Source of the DNA: Diacronema lutheri
Taxonomy: Eukaryota; Haptophyta; Pavlovophyceae; Pavlovales; Pavlovaceae
NCBI GenBank assembly: GCA_019448385.1
Contig: JAGTXO010000041.1
Span: 248,001 to 312,000, forward strand
Length of the DNA: 64,000 nucleotides
Direction: 5' to 3'
The notes beneath the pieces were generated by a model. It was given only the letters and a program-made list of their open reading frames with translations. It had not been told where the DNA came from and ran no database searches. Position 1 is the stretch's first letter, and each line of letters opens with the position of its first letter. Shown here piece after piece: positions 30,887-40,809 of the stretch. A program made the translations under genes and the position numbers.

Positions 30887-31356
30887 TTCCTTTCCCTTCC
30901 CCATTGGTGCCGCAGGGCGCGCACGCGTGCGCCGCGCTCGTGCGCAGCGCGGCGCTGCACAGCCTCGCGCGCTCGCCGCTGCTCGAGCTGTGGTCCCTCG
31001 TCGCGCCGCTGCCCGCGCAGGGCGGCGGCGGCGTTGGCGGTGGCGCGATCGGCGCGCAGCTCGCGGCGGACGGCGGCGGCGGCGCGTCAGCCGGCGGCGG
31101 CTCGAGCGGCGTCGACATCTTCTGGCGGTGTGCGCTGCCGCTGCTGCGGATTGCAGAGCTGGTGGGGCACGTGCTGCCGCGCGGCCACGCCGCCGTCAAC
31201 GCGCTGCTCCTTGAGGTGGTCGGCGCGAGCGATGGCTGCCTGCGCAGCGCGTGCCGAATTGCAAAGGTGACGCTGCCGTCCTGCGCCGCCTCCCCGCCCG
31301 ACATGGCCGCCAGCGGCGCGTGTCGCGCAGCCACGCGCCTCGCGCGCGCCGCACCG

Positions 31357-31391
<35 letters not shown>

Positions 31392-32891
31392 ACCGCGCTC
31401 CGCGCGCGCGCAGGACACGGCCGCCGTCGAGTACGCGCGCGCGCTCGCGCCAGCCGACGAGCCGCCGGCGCGCGGCGGTGCGCCGCTTCGGCCATCGCTC
31501 CCGCCATCGCTTCCGATCTCGCTTCCGACATGGGCGGCGGCGTCGCTCGAGGGCGCGGGCGCGCTGTGTGCGATTGCCGCACACCTCGCGCACCACGAGG
31601 CGCACGCGCACGCCGCGCTGGGCGTGGGCGGCTGGCTCAAGTTGAGCAACGCGTGCACACGGCGGCTATGCGCGCACGCGCGCGCGCCGCTCGGCGCGCG
31701 CGCACCGGCGGAGCTGGTGGGCTGCACGTACCGCGCGGTGCGCTTCGCCGCGCAGCTCGCGGCGACGGCGGCCATCGTGCCGGCCATCGTGCCGGCCAAC
31801 GGCGCCGTTCGTAGCGCGCGCGTCCTCTTTGGCGCGCACATGTCGCACGGCGAGGCGGCGGCGGGCGCGCCGCCGCTCGGCTGCGTGGTGCAGCTGCTCT
31901 GCTCCGCGTCGGCCGCGCTGCGCGCGTCGCTTGAGCTCGCGGCGCGCGCGCAGCGAGCGGCTGCGCAGTTCGGCGCGGGCGCGGGCGCGGGCGAGCATGT
32001 GCGCGCGCGCAGCGCCCGCGCGCCGACCGCCAGCCGGCAGTCCGGCCCGTCCGGCAGGTCGGCCCGTCCGGCAGGTCGGCTCGTCCGGCAGTCCGGCCAG
32101 CCCGGCGGACGGCCCGTCCGATTCGACCGGCGCGCCTCGCGCCTCACGCGCGCGCGTCCTCGCGCCTCGCGCCCTGCACCCGCCGCAGGAGGCCATGGGC
32201 GGCCCCGCCCTTCCCGCCTTGGAGCAGTCGGGCGCGTGGTCCAACGAATGGCCGAGCGGCGGTGGCGGGGTGCAACGCGGCAGCACGCAGGTGCACGCGC
32301 AAGCGCTCGTCGCGGCCCGCCTCTCGCCTCTGCGACCCTCCGGCCCTGCCCACCGCACGGCCGAGCGCGCGCCGCGCCCCCCCCCCCCCCCCCCCCGCCC
32401 CCCCCTGGCCCCACCCGCGTTCGCAGGCGGCGGCCATGGCGGCGATCGACGCGGGCGCGCGCGCCGAGGGCGTGCGCAGCGCTGCGCTGCTCACGATCGT
32501 CGAGGACGCGCTCGACCTGCTGCACGGCCACCTAGACGCCTTCCACGACCTGGCCACGCGCCCGCCGCGCGCGGGTGAGGCGGGCGCGCGCGTCTCGCCG
32601 CACGAGTGGCGTGAGCTGCTGCGCGACGCGCGTGTCGAGCTGCTGCCGCTGCTCCGCTCGCTCCAGACGCTCAGGCTCGCGCACGCGCACGCCGGTGGCA
32701 CGCGCCGCGTGGGCGGCGCCGACGGCGCGGGCGCGGGCAAGTTGGCCGCGCTCTCACCGCACCGCTGGGGCCTCGTCGAGGCGCTGTGCGCGCGCAGCCT
32801 CGCGCTCCTCACGGCGCGCGAGGCGCTGTCGCACGAGGGCGCGCCCATCGCACTGGGCGGCGTTGAGCGGCCGTTGCTCATTGAGTCGTAA
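23190..32891 (+). CDS. NUP205: Nuclear pore complex protein NUP205/Nup192
   Basis: Six exons join in phase 0 throughout: 23190-23366, 23480-23632, 23815-30522, 30916-31266, 31414-31998, 32427-32891. The product has 2,812 residues, against about 2,000 in animals; the excess is Gly and Ala runs. Family hallmarks are visible. The N-terminal block is DVSELFCLELLQ, then QEQWSIVLAAADYYWRERYL. A helical repeat (residues about 820-870, EVALGLLAALVAGSARVRAI, KGGAYGALCALV) follows. Residues about 940-965 read LREVEAVHASYPEARAFCRL, matching the EIES...EYPLTRAFCQL stretch of human NUP205. It is an alpha-solenoid scaffold of the inner ring of the nuclear pore, binding Nup93 and Nup35-type partners. Donors are mostly GTGCGC; introns 3-5 carry poly-C tracts and intron 3 a minisatellite. 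Introns 3 and 4 are multiples of three without stops. The start lies 10 bp from the divergent methyltransferase-kinase gene. NUP188 is the less likely alternative. Confidence 0.75.
30591..30886 (+). repeat. 17-bp minisatellite and 35-C tract in NUP205 intron 3
   Basis: Within the 393-base intron (30523-30915), about eleven copies of the 17-mer tgcggtgcggtgctgcc run to about 30790. A run of 35 C (30852-30886) follows, 29 bases before the acceptor CCGCAG. Copies are nearly identical, so the array is young. Confidence 0.9.
31358..31389 (+). repeat. 32-C tract before the NUP205 exon 5 acceptor
   Basis: A pure C run in the 147-base intron 31267-31413, ending 24 bases before the GCGCAG acceptor. 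It takes the place of the polypyrimidine tract. Confidence 0.9.
32377..32405 (+). repeat. C tract before the NUP205 exon 6 acceptor
   Basis: Twenty C, one G, then eight more C near the end of the 428-base intron 31999-32426, about 21 bases before the TTCGCAG acceptor. Confidence 0.85.
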
Positions 32892-33033
32892 CTCGTGGCG
32901 ACGGAAGTCAGAAGGCGCACTATCGCCCACCTCCTCCCCTTTTAAATTCGGAAGCCTCCGGGCGAGTCAGCAGGGGGACCCACTCGCTGACCTCCCGCCG
33001 AACAAACGCTGCATCCGGCAAGCTCTCGCCTAG

Positions 33034-33768
33034 ATGCCGGCTCGCGTGGAGAAGGGCCCTGCGTGGGTGCAGCGCGCGCAGCCACCGCTCTCGCTGTTGC
33101 AGCTGCCTGCCGACGTGCTCTTGCGCATCGCCGCGTTCGTGGACAAGGCGTACCTCCACTGCTACCGCGCAACGTGCCGCGCCTTCCGCGCGCACCACAA
33201 GCGGCCGGCGCGCTCGCGCCGCGCAGCGATGCTGATCACACCGACGCTGGCCGAGTGGGCGTGGGATCAGCGCGGCTTCCGTCCGCAGCTCTTCACCGTG
33301 CGCGAGCAGCGGCGAATGTGCGCGCGCGCGGCCAAGGAAGGCAGCATCGCGACGCTCGCGTGGCTGCACGAGCGCCGGTGCGCGTGGAACGGCGCCACGT
33401 GCGCAGCAGCCGCGGGCAGCGGGCACCTCGACGTGCTGCAGTGGGCGCGAAGGCACAAGTGCCCGTGGGACGGCGGCACGTGCTCCGAGGCGGCGCTGGG
33501 CGGCCACCTCGCCGTGCTCGAGTGGGCGAGGGCTTCCGGTTGCCCGTGGGGCACCGGCACGTGCACGCACGCGGCGCAGGGCGGCCACCTCGCCGTGCTC
33601 GAGTGGCTGAGGGCTTCCGGTTGCCCGTGGGACGCGCACAAGTGCCTGCTCGCCGCGTCGAGCCTGGAGGTCCGCGAGTTTATCCGCGGCGAGCTCGGGC
33701 TCGCGATCGTCCAGGACTTGCCTGGGTGGGGGGGATGGGGGGCAGTGGCTGAACTCGTGCCGTTCTAG
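33034..33768 (+). CDS. F-box protein with ankyrin-like GHL-VL-W repeats
   Basis: A 244-residue single exon. Residues about 19-55 form an F-box (LLQLPADVLLRIAAFVDKA, YRATCRAFR). From about residue 105 come four or five repeats of the type GHL-x-VLxW-A-R-x-x-x-CPW-D-x-x-T-C-x-x-A-A, period 26-27 residues. This is an ankyrin-like repeat that is strongly expanded in algae, amoebae and giant DNA viruses. Two repeats are almost identical at the DNA level. The protein would act as a substrate adaptor of an SCF ubiquitin ligase. It is complete, and convergent with the phosphatase gene 88 bp downstream. Confidence 0.75.
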   Translation: MPARVEKGPAWVQRAQPPLSLLQLPADVLLRIAAFVDKAYLHCYRATCRAFRAHHKRPARSRRAAMLITPTLAEWAWDQRGFRPQLFTVREQRRMCARAAKEGSIATLAWLHERRCAWNGATCAAAAGSGHLDVLQWARRHKCPWDGGTCSEAALGGHLAVLEWARASGCPWGTGTCTHAAQGGHLAVLEWLRASGCPWDAHKCLLAASSLEVREFIRGELGLAIVQDLPGWGGWGAVAELVPF

Positions 33769-33856
33769 TCAACGTCGTGGAGAATCGGCCGACATGAGCA
33801 AAAAAGCCCGCTCGGCCCGCCCGCCCACCACCGCCCGGCGTGCGCGCGCGCGCGCG

Positions 33857-34780
33857 TCAGCTCGCGGCCCCGGCTCGCAGCGCGTGGCAGGCGGCGGCGA
33901 ACGCGGCGAGCCACGCGCGCTGCTCGTCCGTCTGCGGCGAGAGCGCGAGCGAGCCGCGCTGGCTCTTGGCGCCGGCGCGCGTGTCGTACCCGGCTTGCAC
34001 CGTGCGCACGATTTCGTCGCTGCCGAGCTCGGGCCGGAGCAGCGCGAGCAGCGCGCCGCCGACCAGCCCGGCGCGGCCCCTCCCGCCCCAGCAGTGCACG
34101 TACATGCCGTGGCCGTCTGACGCTTGGCGCGGCTCGAGGCGGCCGAGAAGCTGGTGGAGCAGGCCGTACGCAGCCTCGTCGGACGCGGGCAGCGAAAGGT
34201 CGTGAATCGGGAAGTGCACAAAGTCGAGCTCGCGCGCCGGCCGCGCGGGCCGCGCCACGCGCGCCTCGTGCGCGGCGTGGAAGTAGCGCACGAACGGCCC
34301 CGGGAAGCGCTCGCGCGCGCCGCCGCTCGGCAGATAGACGAGCCCGTCGCCGGGCCACTGGTCGCAGCTCTGCTGCGGCGGCAGCTCCTGCTGCAGGCAG
34401 ACGAAGCACGTGATGCCCGCGCCGTGCAGCTTGTCAAGGTGCGCGCGCGCGGCGTCCTCGCTCGGGCCGCCGGCAAAGGCGGCCGAGCCCGCGCGCGGCG
34501 GCTGCGCGATTGGGTCGAGGTGCGGGTACCGCCCGACCATCAGGTGCCCGGGCACGAGCCAGTTGCACCAGCCGCGCTCGCTGCCGTCCGCGCGCGAAAA
34601 CGCCGAGTCGAACGCCAGCGCGTCGTCGCGGTGGGCGGGCAGCGCGAGCTGGGCGCGCACGGCGGCGGCCTTCGCCTCGAGCGCGGCGAGGGACACCGCG
34701 CCGGCAGTCGCAAGCGCGCGTCGCGGCGGGAGCACCGTGATCGCCATGGCGACGGCCCGGCCCATGCCCAGGGCCCGCAT
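33857..34780 (-). CDS. Dual-specificity/tyrosine phosphatase-like protein
   Basis: The ATG at 34780 gives 307 residues in one exon. The active-site loop is MYVHCWGGRGRAGLVGG at about residue 226: the catalytic Cys and the phosphate-binding Arg are in the C-x5-R spacing. A general-acid loop candidate lies upstream (VHFPIHDLSLPASD, with the Asp after the HFPI strand). The N-terminal region contains NWLVPGHLMVGRYPHLD and ITCFVCLQQELPP, resembling the algal and plant branch of DSP-like phosphatases. The first 30 residues are basic and hydrophobic (ITVLPPRRALATAG), a possible transit peptide. Substrate unknown. It is divergent from the IF1 gene, with starts 69 bp apart. Confidence 0.8.
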   Translation of the reverse strand: MRALGMGRAVAMAITVLPPRRALATAGAVSLAALEAKAAAVRAQLALPAHRDDALAFDSAFSRADGSERGWCNWLVPGHLMVGRYPHLDPIAQPPRAGSAAFAGGPSEDAARAHLDKLHGAGITCFVCLQQELPPQQSCDQWPGDGLVYLPSGGARERFPGPFVRYFHAAHEARVARPARPARELDFVHFPIHDLSLPASDEAAYGLLHQLLGRLEPRQASDGHGMYVHCWGGRGRAGLVGGALLALLRPELGSDEIVRTVQAGYDTRAGAKSQRGSLALSPQTDEQRAWLAAFAAACHALRAGAAS

Positions 34781-34848
34781 TCTCGTCTAGCGTTTTTCAC
34801 TTGGGGCCGCAGCGCCGCTCGAGACCGCCGCCCACCTTCAGAGCCGAC

Positions 34849-35151
34849 ATGCTCGCCGCCCGCCGCGTTGCCCTCCGCTCGTCGGACGCGCTTGCGCGGC
34901 GCGTGCTCGCGCGCCCGCTCGCCATCGACTCGCAGCTGTCGGAGCGCGAGCGCGCGCTCGAGGCCGTCTACTTCCAGAAGGAGGAGAAGGAGCTGCTCAA
35001 GAAGATCGCGAAGAAGATGGGGATGCCCTCCAAGGAGACTGCGCTGTCCGAGGAGGCCGAGCTCAAGAAGATCTTTGCCAAGCATGCCGTCGACGCGAAG
35101 CCCGCGCTCGTCCAGGACCTCATGACCTACTTCCACACCCACCCGCACTAG
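34849..35151 (+). CDS. ATPIF1: Mitochondrial ATP synthase inhibitor IF1 (IATP)
   Basis: The ATG at 34849 gives 100 residues, typical for the family. Residues 1-25 (MLAARRVALRSSDALARRVL) form a basic amphipathic mitochondrial presequence. The inhibitory helix follows: SERERALEAVYFQKEEKELL then KKIAKKM, matching the IF1 core (ER-E-ALE--YF---E-ELL-K). A second charged helix (EEAELKKIFAKHAV) ends in a histidine-rich tail. IF1 binds F1 between alpha and beta subunits at low pH and blocks ATP hydrolysis when the membrane potential is lost. The tail reads through to DLMTYFHTHPH. Convergent with DRC5, leaving 286 bp between stops, in which I see nothing notable. Confidence 0.8.
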   Translation: MLAARRVALRSSDALARRVLARPLAIDSQLSERERALEAVYFQKEEKELLKKIAKKMGMPSKETALSEEAELKKIFAKHAVDAKPALVQDLMTYFHTHPH

Positions 35152-35437
35152 GCGCGCGGCAAGTTGACGCGGGCTCGCCACTCTGGAGCGGGCGCGCGCT
35201 CGCTCGCCATCTGCGCGCTCCTCGGCGAAGGGCGGGCTCGAGTGATGCTCTGCAGCGCCGTGTCGCGGCGCTTTGATTGTGCGCGCCACTTGCGCGGGCG
35301 AGGCCGTTAAGCTTACGACGGCGCTTTGATCCGCGCTGTGCTGAGCCGCGCGCCCTCGGCCTCGGTTGTCGGGGCGCGGCCGGCACGCACTGTGACATTT
35401 GGGCCACGCGGGCGCACTGTGACTGGCAGGACTCTTC

Positions 35438-37063
35438 CTACGACGCGGCCGCGGCTGAGTGTGCACGGCTGCCGTCCTGCGCTCGCCGGAGCGTTCGTTG
35501 GTGCGCGAGCTGGTTGCGCTTTGCGAGCTCCTCGATCGCCCCGACGGTGTCCGGCTCTGCACGGTTGAGGCGCAGGTCGATCTTGAGAAGGGTCGAATTC
35601 GACTCGAGCGCAGCGCGGATCAGTCGCACGCCCGCCTCGTCGAGCGCGTTCGCCGAGAGGTCGAGGTCGGTGAGCGCGGCGTTGCACGGGAGCAGCGCGA
35701 GGAGCGCCTGCGCGACCTCCGCCTCCGCCGCGTTACAGCTCAGGTTGAGGCGCGCGAGCGACGCGTTTTCCTTGCAGCCGTCGAGCAGCAGCCGGCAGCC
35801 CTCGTCGCCCAGCCGGTTGAGGCGCAGGTTGAGCGACTGCGCGCCGAAGGAGCGCACGCGGTCGGCACGCATCGCCGAGCAGGCGGGCGGGGCATGCGCA
35901 CGGCCGGGGTGAGCGAGCAACCGCGCCAACGGCCGACGCGGCGGTGGCCCGCTGCGCCGCGCGCGCGCCGTGTGGGCGCCGTGTGCGGCCCCACCTGCAA
36001 CGAGCTGTTCACGCGCAGCGCGCGGCCGAGGTACTTGCCGCCGTCCGCGTGCACGTGGTTGTCGGCCAGATCGAGCGAGACGAGAACGGACGACGCTCCG
36101 AGCAGCTTTGCGAGCGCCTTGACGCCGCGGTCTGCAAGCCGGTTGTGCGAGAGGTCGAGGACAGTCACCGTGCTGTTCGTCATCAGGCCGGCGGCTGCGC
36201 GCGGCGGCGAGGGCGCGCGGCGCGGCGAGGAACGGAGTCGCCGCGCTGCGGGCGGTGAGCGCGTGCGCGCGCGCCGCGCGCGCGCGCCGCGCGCCTCGCG
36301 CGCGCTCGGTGCTGACCGAGGGTGCGCACGGCGCTGTCGTCGAGCTGGTTTGCGCGCAGCGACATGACGGTCAGCGTCTCGGTGACGCGCAGCGCCTTGG
36401 CGAGAGAAGTCACGTCCTGCGGCTTCATGCCGAAAAGGGTGCGCACGTAGCTCATGCCGACGTGCAGCGCGCCGTAGGTGAGGTCGAGGTTTGAGAGCGT
36501 CGGCACCGCCTGGAAGAAGGTCGCGAGGTCGAGGTGCGAGAGGAGCTGGCGGACGCGCAGCGAGAAGATGTAGTCCTTCGAGAGGGCGAGCAGCTGCATC
36601 AGCTCCTCGTTCGACTGCTTCGCCACGTCGAAGGCCTCGAGGAAATCCTGCAGGTGCGTCTCGAAGAAGAGGCGCTTCCATGAAGAGCCGTGCTCGCCCA
36701 CCTGACAGTTGGACCAGCGGCCGAGCGCGCGGCGGCGCCAGTAGACCTCGTCGTCGATGATCGGGCTTACCACCTCGAGTGGCAAGTCGAGCGGCAGCAG
36801 CGCCGTCACCTTTGGCACGAAGCGCGCCGGGATTCCTCGCAGCGTCGGTCGCGCTGTGAGCGCGGTGGCGCGGCGGCGAGTCGGCGGCAGCGCGCGTGAG
36901 GCGCGGGCGCGGCGGAAAAAGCGGGTGGCGGCGGCATAAGCGGGCAGCCGCATTCGCGCGCACAGGCAAAGTTGGCGGCGATCACGTCGATGCACAGAAG
37001 CGCCAGCGGCCGCGGGTTCTGGGCCTCAAGGAGCGGTGTCTGCTTGGGCTTGTCGGTTGCCAT
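35438..37063 (-). CDS. DRC5: Dynein regulatory complex subunit 5 (TCTE1/FAP155), LRR protein
   Basis: Four exons, 37063-36964, 36853-36317, 36194-35995 and 35836-35438, join in phases 1, 1 and 0 (donors GTGCGC, GTCAGC, GTGGGG; all acceptors AG) to give 411 residues. The start is MATDKPKQTPLLEAQ; an in-frame ATG three codons upstream is also possible. The N-terminal region carries the TCTE1 signature: GIPARFVPKVTALLPLDLPL, IIDDEVYWRRRALGRW, HGSSWKRLFFETHLQDFLEA and a YIFSLRVRQLLSHLD stretch. Five to six leucine-rich repeats follow (VMSLRANQLDDSAV, VLDLSHNRLADRGVKAL, SLDLADNHV, LNLRLNRLGDEGC, DLDLSANALDEAGV). DRC5 is part of the nexin-dynein regulatory complex between axonemal doublets and is needed for beating. 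It implies motile flagella. It shares a 101-bp divergent promoter region with the gene at 37165. Confidence 0.9.
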
Positions 37064-37164
37064 CGTTACCATACTGCGCCCGCTTTTCAAACAAAGCGCC
37101 GTTTCATCACGACGTTGCCCAAACCTTTCTTCCTAAATAAACCGGCTCAGCTGTGCCAAAACCC
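37064..37164. promoter_or_regulatory. Divergent promoter region DRC5 / IQ-repeat giant
   Basis: 101 bp between two ATGs, with an AT-rich core (tttcttcctaaataaaccgg at about 37126-37145) including AAATAAA. Both transcripts must start here unless their UTRs overlap. Position-based inference. Confidence 0.4.
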
Positions 37165-40100
37165 ATGGCGACTCACCGGCACTGCACACTCGCGGATCTG
37201 CACGCGTCGGCGCGCTACTTCTCCGGCCGGCTGGAGGCGCGCGCGGAGCGGCTGGAGCACGAGCGGCTTCTTGCCATGGCTCATGACGCACGCACGCGCA
37301 CGCCGCCCGATTGGGATCGCGCTGCGCGGCTGCTCGGCCGCGCGCTCCACTTTGGGTGCACGGCGGGCACGGCGTTTGCGCTCGTGCACGCGCGGCTGCG
37401 GCTCGGCGACATGACGTTCGCGCACGGGGCGTGCAACTTGCTGCTTAACCGTGGGCTCGACCTCGGCTTTCACCTCTCGCCCGCCGAGCGCGACGCCGTG
37501 TCGCGCATGCGCGAGGCGGCGGCCGCGTCGCTCTCGCAGCACGCGCGCGCGCTCGAACCGGACGAGGCCGCGGTGGCGGACTTGCTGGCGGAGCGCTGGC
37601 GCATGGAGGACTTGGCGCGCCTGCACCGCAACTCGAGCGTCGATGACGATACCGCCGCTGCGAACGGCGCTCTCGCCACCGCGGGCGACGAGGGCGGCGG
37701 CGCGGCGCGCGCGCCTGGCCGACGCGCCGACGCGCAGCCGAAGCGCGAGCACAGCGCGCGGCCGGCGCCGGGCACGCCGCCGCCGCACCGCATGCCCTTC
37801 GAGCTGGTCATGCCGTCGGTGACGGCGCTTGCGGCCGCGATGCGCGCCAAGGGCGACGCCTCGCCCCCGGTCGCGGTCGTCGCGGGCGCGCGCGGCGCGG
37901 GCGCGGGCGCGGGCGCGGGCGCACCGTTCGGCGCGCGCGAGCGCGCGAGCGCGGTCACCATCCAGACGGCGCGCCGGCGGCAGGTGTCCGGACGCCCTGC
38001 GCAGGCCTCCGCGCGGACAAGCCACGCCGCCGACGCACGCGCCCTCGGCCCCGCGCCGCACCCGCCCATGCGCCAAACGCGCACGCCGGGCGTTGCCGAG
38101 CACCGGCAGCCGCCACCGCCGCCGACGCGCGACGCGCTCGCACGCGCTGCGGCGGCCGCGACGGCCGCGGGCCCCTCGTACTACGTGACCGCGGCGTGCG
38201 CGGCGGACGCCGCCTCGCCGAGCGCGCGCGCCGCGCTGCGCAAGACGCCAGCGTCGGGCGCGTGCGCGCGCGACGCGCCGGCCGCGCCGCCTCCGGTGCG
38301 CGGACGCGCGGCGATCGGTGCGGCCGGCGCAGCGCCCGCCGTCGCCGACGACGCAGCCGCGCCGAGCGCGCCGACGGCGGCCACCAGCCTCGAGGGCGGC
38401 TCATCCGGCGGCTCGCGCGAGCGGACGCACTCGCCAAAGCGCGCGCCAAGCGTCGGCCGCGCGAGCGGCTTCATCGCCGCCGTCAAGCGGTCGGTGAGCA
38501 GCGTCACGCATGCCGTGAGGCGCAAGCCGTCGGCGGCGTCGGACGCAGGCGGTGCGGAGGCGCGCGCGGGCGCGGCGGCGGGCGGCTCGGGGCGCGCACC
38601 GCTCGACGCCCCGGCCGTGCCCGCGGCGGGCGCGGATGCCGAGCAGCCCGCCGAGGCGCATCGCGACGCGATCGCGACGGCGGCCGCTCGACACGAGGCG
38701 GCGGCGGCCACGCGGCTGCAGGCGGTCGTGCGCGGCGCTCGGGCGCGCGCCGGCGTTCGCGCGCGCCTCGCGCGCGCCAAGCAGAGCCGCGCGGATGGCG
38801 CGTCGCAGCCTGCGCCGCGCGGCCGCGCCGGTGGCGGCGGCAGCCGCAGCAGCGGCGACGAACGCGAGGGCGAGGGCGAGGGCGAGGGGCGTAGCGCACG
38901 GGCGGGCATGCACACGCGCACGGACGCGCCCACTTTTGATACGATGGCGGCGGCGGCGGCGGAGGCGGCGGCGGCGGCGGTTGAGGCGCGTCGACACGAG
39001 CTCTTCTTGCGGCAGATCGCTGTCACCGCCATCCAGGCGAGGGTGCGCGGCATGCAGGCGCGCGCGCTCATCATGGACGAGTACGACCGCCTCCTCGCCG
39101 CGCGCGCTCTGCAGGCGGTCGCGCGCGGCCGGCGCGTGCGCGCGCAGCTCGCGCGTGCGCGCGCGGCCGTCGAGCGGCAGCTCGCCGCCGACGGGCTGGG
39201 CGCAAGCGGTGCAGGCGGTGCAGGCGGCGGATGGGGCGACGGTGGCGGGTCGGAGAGCGGCTCGGAGTGGGAGGCCGACGAGCTGCACGCGCTCCTCCTC
39301 GGCGAGGGCGGTGGCGGCTCTGGCCCGCCGAGCAGGCGGCAGTCGACGGACGCGTCGGCGCACGGCGGGAGCGGCGCGCCGTCGCGCACGCCGTCGCTCG
39401 ACGCATCGCGCAAGCCGTCGCTCGACGCGGCGATGGGGCCGTCGCTCGATGCGGCGCTCGGCGTTGCTGCCGGCGCGCGCGGCCCGGCGGCGCTCGCGCC
39501 GCGCGCCGGTGCGCCTGGCGCCGCGGCTGCTGGCCGCTGGCCGTCGCATGGCGTCGAGGCGACCGCGCAAAGCGGCGAGGGCAGCATGCCTGGCGATGGC
39601 GGCGGGTCCGGCGAGGGCGGCATGTCCGGTGAGGGCGGCGAGTCCGGTGACTACTCGCCCAACTACGCGACGCATTCGCAGAGCCACGCCGTCGCGGACG
39701 CGGACGAGCCGGCGGGCGGCAATCAGCTCAGCGCGCGCGCATCCGCGCCGTCGAGCCGTCGCACCTCGCGCGCGCCTGCCGCTGCGCCTGGCGCACCGAG
39801 CTCGCCGCTGTACACGCTGTACGGCAGCTCGGAGCTCACGCGCTCGGTGCTGCAGGGGGCGACGCTGCTCTTCGCGCACTCCGTGGCGGGGGCGCAGGCG
39901 GGCGGGCTCGTGCGCGTGGGCGAGGGGACGAGCCGCGACGAGCAGTGCTGGGTGCGCTCCGCCTCCGACCAGGGCGCCGTGCACTGCCTCCTCGAGCTCG
40001 CGACGCCGACGGCCCACGCGCACGTGGCGGGCGAGCGCCTCGGCTACGCCCCGCCGCCCAGGCACGATGGCGCACCGCCGCATGTCGTCTACTCGTCTCG

Positions 40101-40775
40101 AGCCGCGTCGATCTCAGCGGTGCCCTCGCGCGGCGCGAGCCGCCGGCCGAGTGGCGAGCTAAGCGCGCATGCAGCCGCCATGGCCGCCGCCGCACCGCCG
40201 AGGGGCCGTCCGGCCGCCGAGCGGTGCACCGCCGGACCTGCAGCTCCGACGTGCGCGAGCACGGCCGCGAGCACGGCCGCCTTCTGGGGCGCGCAGCCGC
40301 CGTACTGCTCGGCTGCTCAGCCGCCGCACTGCTCGGCTGCTCAGCCGCCGCACTGCTCGGCTGCTCAGCCGCCGCACTGCTCGGCTGCTCAGCCGCCGCA
40401 CTGCTCGGCTGCTCAGCCGCCGCACTGCTCGGCTGCTCAGCCGCCGTACTGCTCGGCTGCTCAGCCGCCGCACTGCTCGGCTGCTCAGCCGCCGCACTGC
40501 TCGGCTGCTCAGCCGCCGCACTGCTCGGCTGCTCAGCCGCCGCACTGCTCGGCTGCTCAGCCGCCGCACTGCTCGGCTGCTCAGCCGCCGCACTGCTCGG
40601 CTGCTCAGCCGCCGCACTGCTCGGCTGCTCAGCCGCCGTACTGCTCGGCTGCTCAGCCGCCGCTCTGCTCGGCTGCTCAGCCGCCGCACTGCTCGGCTGC
40701 TCAGCCGCCGCACTGCTCGGCTGCTCAGCCGCCGCACTGCTCGGCTGCTCAGCCGCCGGCCGACGGCTGGGCGTG

Positions 40776-40809
<34 letters not shown>

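Noticed and set aside
33857-34780. PTEN-like lipid phosphatase
   Set aside because: The P loop (HCWGGRGR) lacks the two lysines of the PTEN HCKAGKGR loop, so a DSP-like protein phosphatase is the safer call.
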